64,000 nt of DNA, taken from contig OZ020267.1 in NCBI GenBank assembly GCA_963971225.1, positions 88,153,648 to 88,217,647 on the forward strand, in the 5' to 3' direction. Positions 22,215 to 33,618 of this stretch are shown piece by piece. Source of the stretch: Melieria omissa. Its lineage: Eukaryota; Arthropoda; Insecta; Diptera; Ulidiidae. Made by a program: the position numbers and the translations under genes. The notes under the pieces were generated by a model. It worked only from the letters and a program-made list of their open reading frames with translations. It made no database searches and was not told where the DNA came from. Numbering within the stretch: position 1 is the stretch's first letter; every line of letters begins with the position of its first letter.

Positions 22215-22944
22215 GGGGGGAAGTATGAAAATAAATTTCAAAAAATCGATTTTTTTTTTATTATCTTAATCGACAGGTATAAGCATTGAGAAATCAGTCA
22301 AAAAATTTCAAAAGCCTATTGTCAAAATTGTGGAAGTTGTGCCATTTGATATTGGTTGGCGCCGAAGCGGCTGAGCGCGACTGGCGGCAAGACGCAAACT
22401 TTAAACGGCGTTTTCTCAAAACCATGTTTTTCAAATTGGCGTGCATGATTACAAAAAAAGTTGTTGGCCGATTTCCTTCATCCAGCCCTTATTTTAAAGA
22501 GCATAAAAAACTGCACAGGATAGACTACAGGCGTAAAAAAAAAATTATTTTTTGACCATTTTTGACTCGAAAATTATTGCAAAAAAAGCCGTTTTTTCTT
22601 TGCAACACTGATTTTTATAGTTAATATTCGAATTTCGCAAAGATTGTAGTCTATCCGATAAAAAAAACCCTCTCGAGTAAAAAAATGTTTGGTTTTATGA
22701 TTTCAGATGAAAATTGCGGCCAGAATCGTGTACGGCAACTTCAATGTCAGCGGCAACACGTCTTACGGGATCGACCATAAGTCATTCAATTTTTTTTTTT
22801 TTCATAATGTAAAAAATGTTTTTTTTTCCTTAAACATTGCTCTAAATATAAACGATATCAATTTTTATGTGCGCCATTTTATTTCTCCACAAATTGAATC
22901 GCAAAAAAGGACTTTTTTTTCGGCTCCGAGAGGTACTTCCCCCC
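22215..22944. mobile_element. TTAAGG element 4 (730 bp)
   Basis: TTAA lies at 22211-22214 and 22945-22948. Inverted ends read GGGGGGAAGTA. The clan core is at 22399 (CTTTAAACGGCGTTTTCTC), 184 bp from the left end. The interior is AT-rich with long homopolymers and no ORF of substance. Confidence 0.85.
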
Positions 22945-23044
22945 TTAAACTATTTTAGACCTAAATAGGCTATTTAAAGATAAGAAAAGCCTTCCTACAA
23001 AGTCCTGTGAGAAGTGCTTATAGCAACAATTGTCCATAGTGGTA

Positions 23045-25031
23045 AGGACTGTACCGAAAAGAAACTGCACACATTCTTTTGCTTTTGCGATTTTTATTAA
23101 TTTTCGTTACACATTTTTTTTGTATTGAAGCGTATGGTATTTTTATTTGTTTTTTATTAAAATTTATTTAAAAAATTTATTCTCTTAATTTACGGCGCAT
23201 TTTTTGTTTTATCCCCTTAATTAAATTCTGCACACCCTTTTTTTGTAACCGCAATGCTGGCCTTTAGTCAGTTTTTTTTAAGTCCTTGACGTCAGCGGCA
23301 ACTCGACCTTCCTTCTTTAAATTTCGCTTGACAAAAGTCCAATATCTATCCATAGAGCGGAATTCTGGAGCGTTTGGCGGATTCTCCTCTTTTGCAACAT
23401 AATTGACAATGTTTTTTTCTAACAAAGTCAATGTTGAACGGGCGTAGTGTGCGGTGGCTAAATCGGGCCAAAATATTGTTGAAACATTCTATTTTTTGAA
23501 GAATGAATGATTTTTTGAATCTTGTAAATCTCAGCAGATATAGTGCCCTTTGTAAAGAAAGGAGAAGTTCTGAGGCCGCAAGAACAAATAGCCTGCCAAA
23601 TCAGGACTTTCTTGCCAACTTTTCAATTCCAATTTTTGACACTGACGGGTCGACAGAACCACCTTGCTGCTTTGTGTAAAATTGGGGACCTGGTAATGTT
23701 CTTGAGTCCATTTTAATGTAAGTTTCGTCGTCCATCACAACACACTCAACAACATTCTGATGCAAGCGACCGTACAATTTTTGAAGCCTTGGTTTCTTCA
23801 CTTTTACTTGTCTTTTACTTTTTTTGGGTACCTTTTATTTTTTGTAAGTTTTTAGGTTATGCCTTTTCTTCACTCTTTGAATCATAGCGGCTTTTGTTCT
23901 AGCTTTTTTTGCTAAATCTCGTACATACATTGAATTGTTTTTTCTTATTAATGTTAGCACTTCTTTTTCAAGTTTCGGGTCACTTGGACATTTTTTCTCC
24001 CACTTTTTGGCAAATCTTTGAAAGAACAAGTATCTCCAAATTGGCCGATTATATTTTTTACACTATTGACACTGAATTCGTATCGATTGGCCAACTATCT
24101 GTACGAAATTCCCTTTTCAGAGCAGTAATTGTGCACAATTTGCTTACGCACCAACTCTTCCATTCGTCACATCGGGAAAACTGTACTACGAGTAGCAGAG
24201 AAAACAAAGACAATTAAGGGGGTGTTCTGTAGTAACAGCTCGTTTTCTTAGGTGTTTTTTGAAATTCTACTGTGAAGTAACTATTCAATTTTTTTTATGC
24301 GGTTTTTTTTCAATGTTTTATTATACTTTTAACTACAAAATTCAGTATAAGGTTTGAAAAAATATTGATTCGTTGCTGCACTGCAGCGCCGCAAAGTGAT
24401 GCCCTCCAAAAAAACATGCGTTGACGGTTCACACGATTGCTCCAGTCTGAAACATGGAAATCGGAAAATTTTGCGATTATCGTCCGACGGGAGCTTTTTT
24501 GTTTTTCATCAAAATTCTCAAAATGGCGCGACTTGAAAGTACAAATTTTTTTCCCCCATTTTTTCAAATGAAAAAAAATTTATTTAACACTAACTAATAA
24601 CAAAATCGAAAAAAACGCTCGTCGGACGATAGCGACAACTTTTAGAAACATTTAAAAAAAAATTTATCAAAATCCGTCTACTCAATCATTTGTAATCGTG
24701 TGAACCAGTTCGAAAAACATGGTTTCGGGAAAAACGCGTTTAAAGTACTGAAAGTACTGTGGAAATTCGGCGGAGCGCGTGACGAAACCTCCTTTACAAA
24801 TGACTTTCCGGTCCGAATTCATCAAAGACCTTTTTTTATACGATAGATAACAACATTACCTGTTGAAAAATGCAAAAAAAAAAATCGATTTTTTGAAAAT
24901 TTTACTACAGAACACCCCCTTAAAGCACAAATGATCATGCTTTCTAACAGTACATTCCGCATTGCGATTTAACGTCTACACTAAGAGAAATATTGAATTA
25001 AAAGTGTGCAGTTTCTTTTCGGTACAGTTCT
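23045..25031 (-). mobile_element. Tc1/mariner-superfamily element, split by a TTAAGG element
   Basis: Inverted ends CTGTACCGAAAAGAAACTGC (at 23050; complement ending near 25027), extended by AAG-A, lie next to TA (23043-23044 and 25032-25033). Minus-strand reading frames give an N-terminal basic DNA-binding region (start 24029, VLTLIRKNNSMYVRDLAKKA) and a catalytic segment with VVMDDETYIKMD at 23733-23698 (the first DDE aspartates) and LPGPQFYT. Without the 702-bp insert at 24218-24919 it would be about 1.28 kb, normal for the superfamily. Frameshifts are present. It may belong to an insect DD37E-like lineage, which needs alignment. Confidence 0.8.
24218..24919. mobile_element. TTAAGG element 5 (702 bp)
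   Basis: TTAA lies at 24214-24217 and 24920-24923. The ends are inverted copies of GGGGGTGTTCTGTAGTAA. The clan core, as its complement, ends at 24745, 174 bp from the right end. It sits inside the Tc1/mariner element at 23045-25031. Confidence 0.9.
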
Positions 25032-25033
25032 TA

Positions 25034-25667
25034 AATAACACAGGACAACAAATTTCGCCATTTCTAGTTTTGACATCAGTTCTAGGCTAATAAGGGGTCA
25101 CTAAATTCGAATCCGCAAACCGTTTTTGAAATTTAGTTTGCGTTTTGGCAAAAAGTGGGCGTGTAATTTTTTTTTTTTAATTTTCTTTACTTCTCGACAT
25201 TTCAGACCGTAAACCTATTCAAATGATTTTTTTTATGTTGCAATTACAACATCTCATGGCTTCTTTTCTGATACTACTCATTTTTATGTGTTCTAATAAT
25301 CCGTGGTAATAGGGCTTCAAGGTCAGAAAATTTGAAATTTCAAGGTGTTTCTTTTGAAGGCGAAAATAATAAAGATTTTTCGTTAATCAAGTAACGAGGT
25401 ATATATACTATATCAAAAGAAGATACATTATTCAATACAACCGAGGGAACAGTTGTGGTGCACAACAAAACATTCGCATCGAAATAATACCAAAAATGTG
25501 CCAAATGTGTGGGATCTAAAAAGTATGTATATGTGAAAAGGGGATACTAAACGAAAGGTATCATAAAGAAAACCTGGATATGAACTGAAATCAGCAAGTT
25601 CAAGATACCTTAGCAGAGACTGACATTGAAGACTAAAGAGAAAATAATTCAAAACAATGGTTTCGAT
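25034..25667. other. Unassigned DNA
   Basis: No gene or clear repeat pair is visible. AT-rich with scattered short ORFs. Confidence 0.4.
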
Positions 25668-25900
25668 CAGCGCGGAGCAGTAGAAAAAGTCGGTCGAGGT
25701 TTTGGTTTCGTGCGTTCTTTATTGAACGACGTACGCAATACAAGTAACAAAGAGTACACGCACCATTAAACTATACAAACGGCCGAAGCCGGGGAGCAGA
25801 AAATAGGGGGAACATGAGTACAAAGGGAAAAGGAAAGATTGGGATTGGAGATGGGATCGACGGATCATCGAAGACAGCACTCATCTAAACATCGCGGCCG
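25668..25900 (-). repeat. BEL-like LTR copy
   Basis: The minus strand reads ATGAGTGCTGTC, TCGATCCCATCTCC, CCCCCTATTTTCTGCTCC, CGGCTTCGGCCGTTTGT and ends near GCTCCGCGCTGATCG. It is homologous to 5338-5572. AATAAAG is seen near its end (complement at about 25722). It directly follows the BEL gag remnant at 25917-27941, so it may be that element's 3' LTR. The presumed 5' LTR region at 27942-28560 does not match it, so the pairing is unproven. Confidence 0.6.
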
Positions 25901-25916
25901 CCATTGCAGATTGCAA

Positions 25917-27941
25917 TTATATTTTGTGGGGGTTGCTCGTCCGCGCGTCTTCGGGTATGACGAAGCGTTGCGGCTGACGTCTGGCTGGCGGTGATGCGCG
26001 GCTGACTAGCTGTACAGTAGGCTGACGGCTGGAGGGTTGTCGCCGTTCCGCGATGCCGGAGCGCTGGGAAGCTGCGTCGAACGGGTTGGGATCAGCGAGA
26101 TCTAGCGTGGCAAAATCGTTCAAATTTGGGGAAGGGGGGAGAAATTCCGTTAATTTTGGAAGCACGACTGCTTGCACGGGGAGGTTTGTGCTCGTTTTAG
26201 GGACTGCCAAAGTCAAGAAGCATATATGTTTGGCGGTTTTCACAATCTGTCCGCCCATGCCCGAGATCTGGAGGTTAGATTTCTCGATTGGCAATTTTAG
26301 GCGTTTCTGGACCTTCGAGGAAATGAAGGTGCGCTGAGAGCCTTGATCGATCAACGCTCGAACTTTAAACAACTTTCCTAAATGTTTAATGGACACCAGT
26401 GCCATAGGCGGAAGGGAATGGGTGCCATTATTTGAGTGGAGGGCTGGTACTGGGAGCGTGCTTTGCCTTGAACATGTGCTGGGTTGCGCATAGGAAAGGG
26501 GAGAATATGTAGTGGAGTTGTAGCTCGGTTGTTGGATAACCGTTGAGACCAGAGAAGTGGTCGAAGGTGATCGATTAAGGGAGTGAGTGGGTTGCGCATT
26601 GCCTTTGGGGAGATGAAGCAAAGAGTGGTGCTTTTTCTGACAATATACGCATGTGAAATTGCTTGTACAGTCCTGAATTAGGTGAGATGTAGCAAGACAA
26701 TTTGCACAGATTTTATGCTTTTTCACATATACTAATCGACTCTGGGAGATGAGCCGTTTAAAGCTTAGGCAAGTCCGTACGGAATGATTTGCGTTGCAAA
26801 GCTTGCACGCGAAGTCCTTTTTCACGTCAATTTGAAGGTTTAGGGATCTGTTGGGCCGATTTTTGAGGACATTGGAAGATGAGGGTTGTGGTTTAGACAT
26901 GGTAGGCCGAAAGAAATTCAGCCGTTCCACTATCTCGTATCTGCAGGTCAGGAACTCATTCATCTGTGACCAGGGTGGCAGATCCTTCCGGGATGTTAAA
27001 GATTGTTCCCATAAAGCTAGGGTTGCTTCAGGCAATTTGGAAGAGCATATATATACCAACAGCGGATCCCAATTGCCAATATCTACGGCCTGAGACTTGA
27101 GAACGGACAAACAATTGTTTATAGAGTTCTGGATCCGCTGAAGTGCCTCACTATTTTCGGTGTGGGCAGGAGCGATATTCAATAAAGATCGAATTTAGTT
27201 GTCAACGAGGATGCGTTTGTTTTCATAGCGGGATCTAAGGGCTTCCCACGCGAGTCTGAAATTCTCATCGGTTAATGCGTATTGTTTAACAATAGCACCG
27301 GCTTGGCCTTTCGTTTTGTATCGGAGGTGATACAATTTCTGGGCTGGAGTGAGCTGGGGGTGGAAAGGACGGCCACTGCTCATAGCCCCCGAAGAATGTT
27401 TCGGTGTCGCAAGGAGGAACTTGGAGGCAAATGTAGGAAGTATTTGCTGGTTCTAGGGGTTGAACCGGTTCCATACGCGTAGCAGGCTGAGGGGACTGAG
27501 GTTGGAGCATTTTAATGATGTCCAACATCTTAGCCATGCACAACTCGTTTTGTCTGTGCATGCATCAATCTTTCGCCTAGCCGACTTTTTGAAACCGTCT
27601 GGCTGGCTGTTGTCTTCAGCAAGGAAGACTGCCTGATGTGCGCGCATTAGCCTCTCCCATTGGGCTTGCAAATTTTTCTGCTCAATTTGGACCAGTGATG
27701 TGGTCAAATCCTCAATGGGAGCCGATGAAAATTGTGTGCATAATTGCACGAGTCTCTCGGACTCAAAACCAAATGTGGCAACACTGGGATCGGTTGCTTT
27801 GGGACTAGAGAGCTGAGAGCGAGTTTTAATTGCCTCGCGAGTGACAGGAACTGTCAAATGTGCCTCGGTTGACTTTGAATATTTTGGGGATGGAGACTCC
27901 ATTTTTTTAATTTGACGCTTAGGGGATCGCTCAACAGGCAT
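25917..27941 (-). pseudogene. BEL/Pao gag and protease remnant
   Basis: Gag of a BEL/Pao retrotransposon in several broken frames. It begins at ATG 27941 (MPVERSPKRQIKK) with a coiled-coil-like stretch. A frame change near 27550 leads to the capsid-like DUF1759 region (LTPAQKLYHLRYKTKGQAGA, 27350-27295), then a stop at 27195. The long frame 27182-25917 completes this region, followed by three zinc knuckles (CKLCNANHSVRTC, CANCLATSHLIQDC, CVYCQKKHHSLLH; about 26810-26620) and an aspartic protease with ALIDQGSQRTFIS (about 26365-26325). RT, RNase H and integrase are absent: the frame ends just before an LTR, so most of pol has been deleted. Confidence 0.85.
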
Positions 27942-28560
27942 TTTAATGGCTTAAAGAAGCTCGAAAGGAGTTTGAAATTCGTTTGAATATAAATACAAGG
28001 CTTATGGGAAATAAGCCGGAACTATTACTGCGTTCGCGCGAACGATAATATAAAACTGTAGATATGTACACGAAAGTGTAAACAATTTCCAAAACGAATT
28101 TGTATGTTTGTTGAGGATCAAAGTTTACAATTTTGTGTGTAAACGCGTCGAGAGATTGGTATATATATAGTGGTAATAAACAACAAATATTTAAATAAGA
28201 ATTGGGGAAATTATTATTAAACAACAAATTTTGTAATATATAGGTATATGTGAATGTGTCTTTATTTGTGTGCAAACGTGAATATATGTTTGTACGTAAA
28301 GTTTCAGTGTATGTTAATATATGTATATTAGTGTATAAGTGCAAAACGCGAAAATGCACGCAAGTGAGAGAGTGGGAATGCAGTGGGAGAAATGCTGCGT
28401 ACCTATTTACTGCACTAGAACAGTGCGTATTTGCTGGCTGCAGCGGAGTTTTTGCTGCTTCAGCAGCGAAGGTCGCACAAAAGACGGCGAAAATGTACAA
28501 ACCGCGGAATTATGTGCAGTAGCGGAATTGCTTACTGCACTCCGCTGTTTTGTACTAAGG
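27942..28560 (-). repeat. Leader or 5' LTR region of the BEL remnant
   Basis: Non-coding DNA upstream, on the minus strand, of the BEL gag start. It contains AAATAAAG (complement near 28255) and a GC-rich block with TGCTGAAGCAGC (complement at about 28455). By position it should be the 5' LTR and leader. No second copy of it is in the window, so the LTR borders are not defined. A 185-aa open frame here (28500-27943) has no recognisable domain and is probably chance. Confidence 0.4.
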
Positions 28561-28843
28561 GACACGATAAGCGGGGTACCAGAATGAAAATTTTTATTCT
28601 GGATTTTTGGGGAGTGTATATACCCACCCCAGTTAAAGAAATTTATATTTAAATTCCCAAAAAGAAACAAAACTTTATTTTTTCTTCCTTCTTTATTCGA
28701 GGTTTGATTAAAACTGACTTAATGCTATTTTACACTTTCACTAAACACCTACGTTTGCCCTGTTTTGCTGTCGTTAGGAATTACCAATTTTTGCAGTTTT
28801 GCAGGTGATTAAACTCAGTAGAGCTACGTCCACGCAAACGCTT
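28561..28843 (-). repeat. 3' end of errantivirus #1 (post-env, purine tract, partial LTR)
   Basis: It follows the env stop on the minus strand. A purine-rich run (AATAAAGAAGGAAGAAAAAA, complement at about 28677-28697) could be the polypurine tract, with the LTR start beyond it. No matching 5' LTR is found at the other end of the element near 38880, so the LTR is not confirmed. Confidence 0.4.
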
Positions 28844-29998
28844 TTAAAATAAAAGAAATATGTGTTTTGTGTCGGTTGTTTTATGTGAGGTTTTATTAAA
28901 TATTGACAGTGCAGATATTTGCACAAGTGCACTGGCCGGTAGTGGCCCAGTCGCTGAATTAGCGATTTCGTTTATTGCCGAATTTGTGGGGTTAATGGAA
29001 TTAAACGGGAAGTCAAGTGCACTGACCGGTGGTGGCTCAATCGCTGAGTTAATGAAATTAATCGGAAAGTTTAGAGCGCTGACCGTGTTAACTCTTCCCC
29101 TCTTAAAGACGGTTGTCCGCAAGCGTTTAAAAAAAGGTATGTCATTGAATTTTAGATAGGTGGGAGTGCTTTGAGTTACTGGTGTTGGTTCTACAAAATT
29201 TGGTAATTCCTGTTGTTTTACCTCTGTTGGTAATGAGGTTTGTATAATGATTTTCTGTTTTGGTTTACAACATGTTCTTAATGATATTACAAAAATTACA
29301 ATAGCGATTATCGAATATTTACTCGTAGTCGAGTCTTTTCTAAGAAGTGCGATATATTTGGTATTGTTGATGTGTAATTCATTTAACATTTCGAGTGACA
29401 GAGTATTCATATTTCTCAAATGGTGTTTGTTGAAAATTTGGTGGTTTGATCTTTACTTGTGGTGCTAAGGCGTTTCAAGACAATTGCTTCTTTATTCTAA
29501 CTGTTTCGTTTTGAAATTTTAGCAAAAATGTGCCGTTTAGTGTGTAATTTCTATTTCCGATATGTATTGTGTCGTTACAATTATTGATTAGGATGATTCC
29601 TGGCTTCATTTCGTCTATTTCGTTTATGTGGTGATCATTGGTGAATGTGCAAGATGAATTAAGGTCTTTGAGTGGGGGAATGCAAGTATCGTTGCTGATA
29701 TCGATTAATTCGTTCTGATGACATATTTTTGCCGAATTAAAGATTTTACATTTGTTAATTACAGCATATATCTCGTTCCTACTGTAAATGATTTCTTGGT
29801 AATTAATTTCAACTGTCCTATTATTCTTTTTTGCTGATCTTAACAATATGTTCTTGAAGGTTTCTTCTTTCGTTAACGGTATCTTAATAACGTATAATAA
29901 CATTGTTTGGTTATGCAATATTTTTAATTCTGATAATTCTAATGCTTCCTTTATTGATTGAAAAGGCATGTTTTCTTCTATGAATTTCTTTATAGCGA

Positions 29999-30405
29999 GT
30001 CGAACCTCTATTAGGCAGCTTGTTGGAGTCATCACTGGACACTGCGCCATTGGATCTATGCTGGTCAAATGGTGCCTCTCGTCCAGTGATGTCTGCAGAA
30101 GCTGTGGAGATGAGGAAGAAGTGGAGACGATCCAACACTACCTGTGCCACTGCCCGGCTCTGCAGGAACGCCGACTCCGTACCTTGGGGTCAAGGTTCCT
30201 GGTAGACTTGGCCTGCGCAGCAGTAGTTGAAATATCGGATCTACTCTCCTTCATCAAGAGGTCGAATTGGTTTGCCCCGAACTGAGAGCCACTGGTTAGC
30301 TCCAGAATCTTCCATGAAGGGATTCACAATGGGCCATTTTGGCCTCCGAGTGGAAGTGCTGCCCTTGGGACGCACACACCCTTCCCTACCTAACCTAACC
30401 TAACC
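29999..30405 (+). mobile_element. 5'-truncated LINE with CCTAACC tail
   Basis: It is flanked by an exact 9-bp target duplication, TTATAGCGA (29990-29998 and 30406-30414). The plus strand encodes the end of a LINE ORF2 up to a stop near 30285, with the Cys/His region CRSCGDEEE...HYLCHCPALQERR. The 3' region contains CACAATGGGCC and GGCCTCCG, and the end is CCTAACCTAACCTAACC. Only the last 407 bp of the element was copied here. Confidence 0.9.
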
Positions 30406-30677
30406 TTATAGCGATTCTGGTTTCCTCCGAAGTGAGAAGCATTGAATTTATAATATTCTTACTCGCCCATTGTATGGCGTATCTAATGTTTATGAGTTCT
30501 TCCTTTATAATTTTAACTTTATTATGCGCGCTTTGAATTAGGCCGTTATAAAGATTGTCGTCTTTCCTAATAGCGTTTATTATGTCATTATTTATTTTTG
30601 TCAAATTATTGGTTCGCTCGTTTATTTCCATGTTTATAATTATTTGGTTGTTATTATTATTGTTTAACTCATTCATA

Positions 30678-32312
30678 CACTGCAGAGCATAACTATAGAC
30701 GCACCCACATTTTTGCGTTTCTGAGCAATTAAACATTTTTGAGAAAAATCTGATGATGCAGGATGAAAGAGCTTTAAAAGTTATTAACTTTGGGTTCTTG
30801 TGCAAATTAAAAAAAAAAATTTGCTGAACATTGCGATTAAAAATGTAGTTTTTGGCTGGTGCATAACTATAGACGCACTTTGAACATTTTATTTTGAGTA
30901 CAATAATAACGTGTTAAAGAAAACAAATGTAAGTTGTGTGAGTGTCAGTAGTGAGTAGGCCCTTCTTGGTTTTGGATAAGCTCGAAAACTCGGTTTGGCA
31001 AGCTTTCTAGAAGGTTTAAGCGCACAGAATTGCTTATCGACCCCCAAGCTTGAATAATTGCCATTTTTAAGCTCTCCACCATGTCGTATTGCTTGTTTTC
31101 AGCAAACACAATGCGCACCAGTATTCTCCACATGTCCTCCATGGAATTTAAATCTGGAGAACAAGCTGGCCATTGAAGAAAAGGAATGTGATGTATCTGG
31201 AGCCAAGTGTTTGTCCCGTTGCTTTTGTGAACAGAGGCATTATCTTGTTGAAAAATTAGTCCACTTCGCCGATATCGGTTAAAAAATCGTAGCAGATTCG
31301 TTTTCAAGAGTGTAGTGTACTCTGCCGAATTCCTTTGCGTATTAGGAAAAGCCAACTCCAACAAACCGTTCCCACAAAATGCTCCCCACATCATTAAAGA
31401 ACCCCCTCCGAAACTTCTTTTGGAAAAATATCGCGGTCCTTTGCGTAAATCTCTCCAGTAAGAGTTAAATCCATCGAGTTAAATCCATCTGGACCGTCAA
31501 GGTTAAACTTCTTTTCATCGGAGAATATTATCTGATAGAAAAATTCATGCTTTAGAAAATTAAGGAAGCAGAATTAGGGATTCGGAAAACTGTTTTGCTT
31601 TTTTCCAATTCATACTCATATTGCTTCGAGCGAATTGCAATCGGGATTTCTTATGGCGTGCCAATAATCGGAGCATATTTTTCAATTTCTGCCGGGAAAT
31701 GTTCGGAGACTCCTTCAACACTCTGTTCACTGTCCAACGAGACACATTAACTCCACAATCTATGCCAATTTGCTCAGCTGTTCCCATAGAGTTACTATCG
31801 GCAGCAATTACACGACGTTTTTCCCGTTCAGAAACCTTTTGTTTTCTTCCTCTTTTTTTTTTTGTGCCATAATTGGTGGTATCTTTTAAAAACGATCGCA
31901 CTACTTTGTCCGATCGCTTCAATTTTCGACCGATTTCGCGAAGTCCAACACTTTCCTCGCGAAAAGCTAAAATTTTGCCTTTTTCGATTTCCGACACGTA
32001 CGAACCATGTGGCATTTTGAAAACATATGGAAATCAACCAAAAAAAGTCCAAAAACTACCGCTATTTCGTGACTTACTCGATTAACACACTAAATAACTC
32101 ACATTTTTACAGTGCGTCTATAGTTATGCACCAGCCAAAAACTACATTTTTAATCGCAGTGCTTAGCAAAATTTTTTCTTAAATTTGCACAAGAACCTAA
32201 AGTTAATAACTTTTAAAGCTCTTTGACCCTGCATCATTAGATTTTGGTAAAAAATTTTTAATTGCTCAGAAACGCAAAAATGTAGGTGCGTCTATAGTTA
32301 TGCTCTGCAGTG
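30678..32312 (-). mobile_element. Tc1-like element, copy B (complete, 1635 bp)
   Basis: Complete element with long inverted ends (CACTGCAGAGCATAACTATA at 30678; complement ending 32312), flanked by TA (30676-30677 and 32313-32314). The ends carry a second internal copy of the GCATAACTATAGACGCAC motif (about 30862 and 32115), the doubled-site layout known from Tc3-like and S-like elements. The transposase is on the minus strand. Copy A at 15588-17126 is a truncated relative. Confidence 0.93.
30945..32015 (-). pseudogene. Tc1-like transposase, frameshifted
   Basis: Cut-and-paste transposase with two N-terminal helix-turn-helix units (start ATG 32015; EIEKGKILAFREESVGLREI, then ADSNSMGTAEQIG and VNRVLKESPNIS) and the catalytic region in a second frame (31394-30945: MMWGAFCGNGLLELAFP; FQQDNASVHKS with the second Asp; CSPDLNSMEDMW with the final Glu, a DD34E pattern). 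The two frames are separated by a 14-bp tandem duplication at about 31455-31485 that copy A lacks, which explains the frameshift. Apart from this break near 31400-31560 the protein is close to full length. Confidence 0.9.
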
Positions 32313-32897
32313 TATTACTTTTAATTATCTCGAAATCATCGTGATCGGGACTTCCGGCGATATATTTCCATGCCGTGCCGATCAGGCTTATGGCTCGCTT
32401 TTTCTTTTTGGGTGTTATGGGTACTATTGAGTTTAGGATTTGTTGGGATTGATGGATGCCGTGGTAAAGGTAAGGAAGGAATATGTTATTTTCGGGCGCG
32501 ACTTTATCCACCACGGTAAATATGTCATTAAGAAAGTTTCCGTATTTCTCGATATCCGTCGCATGTATTATCTTGAATGTGCCATCCTGGATTTTCGCTA
32601 GTCCGTTGTCGATAGTGACCACGTATGTTGAAGAGTAATTGAACAATTGGAATTCGGCATGACAGGTGGTAAGGATTCTGTGGGGTGAGAGGCAAGAAAA
32701 GGGGAGATATGTTATGGGTAACAAAGTGCTCAGCTTTTGATATTACTTTTGTGTACGACCTTGCCTGATTCTGTTAGAACGCATGAGGAATTGTCTTTTT
32801 TTTTTAGCTATTTCTTTCCTGAATCTTGGAGACGTTTTATTGTCTTATCGTTTATTTATCTTAACATATATTTCCTCGCCTGGTCGATATGTCTTAA

Positions 32898-33618
32898 GGG
32901 GTTATATACACTTGTGTTGGTCAAAAAAATCGAAAATTTTTTTATTGCATTTTCTGAAAGTACATATCTTAGAGAATATTTTCCCCAAAAATCATAAAGA
33001 TCCGAGCATTAGAACCAGATTGACAGCTATTGATAGCGCGCTATCTGCGACTACGAGTCAACGGCGAGTCACGCTTCACGAGCGATTATCTAGAAACTGT
33101 TTTTTTCAAACAGTGTAGTTGCGGTGACCACGATTACTAAAGAACCGTTAACTCGATCAGTCTGAAATTTTCGAGGCTTATTAAAAACAATATTAGCCTG
33201 TTCGTGAACGAAGGATTTTCAATTTGAAGCAAAACTTTTTTTCCTGTTGTAAAAACCCGAATTTTATACGTTCAAAACTCGAACTTTTTAGAAAGACGAT
33301 CATAATTTTCGAAAAAAATTTTATTTTGCAAACTCCTTCGTTCACGAACAGCGTATAGGTGTAAACTACATAAATTTTTTTGGTTTTTGTATTTCAGATG
33401 AGCAGATCCTTCGTTATCGTGGTCACCGCGGACGATGTTGGGAAAATTGTGTTTTGGCATAGTATTATAAATATTTTCTTTTGAAAAAATTCATGAAGCA
33501 TCTCTCGAAGTGTATAAATAAATAGGCATTTAGTGTTTTAAGAAAAGTTGTGTTGTTTTTCCAAAAAAAAAATCGTAAAAATGTCTCTTTTTTCTCGCGC
33601 GCAAGTGTATGTAACCCC
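32898..33618. mobile_element. TTAAGG element 6 (721 bp), in errantivirus #1 integrase
   Basis: TTAA lies at 32894-32897 and 33619-33622. The inverted ends GGGGTTATATACACTTG and GGGGTTACATACACTTG differ by one base. The flanking pol frame is in phase across the site if one TTAA is kept. The clan core is not clear here; at most a weak match (GGGAAAATTGTGTTTTGG) lies near 33440-33457. Confidence 0.9.

Larger units (their letters stand above)
28844..32724 (-). pseudogene. Errantivirus #1 env, interrupted
   Basis: Envelope-type gene of an insect errantivirus (gypsy group). The N-terminal part (32724-32313) has a basic proteolytic-type site and a following hydrophobic segment. A 1635-bp Tc1 element is inserted (30678-32312). 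The middle part continues at 30677-30406 as an Asn-rich helical region, is split by a 407-bp LINE fragment (29999-30405), and resumes at 29989-29475 with many N-glycosylation sequons. A frame change leads to the C-terminal piece 29419-28844, with one membrane span (IIAIVIFVISL) and a short tail. Two nested insertions and a frameshift make it non-functional. It lies downstream of pol, as expected in this group. Confidence 0.8.

Noticed and set aside
27943..28500. 185-codon open frame on the minus strand
   Set aside because: Low-complexity composition in the leader or LTR region of the BEL remnant, with no domain. Treated as chance.
25668..28560. A complete BEL element with paired LTRs
   Set aside because: The sequence at the two ends does not match, and pol is absent, so only gag, protease and one LTR-like copy can be supported.
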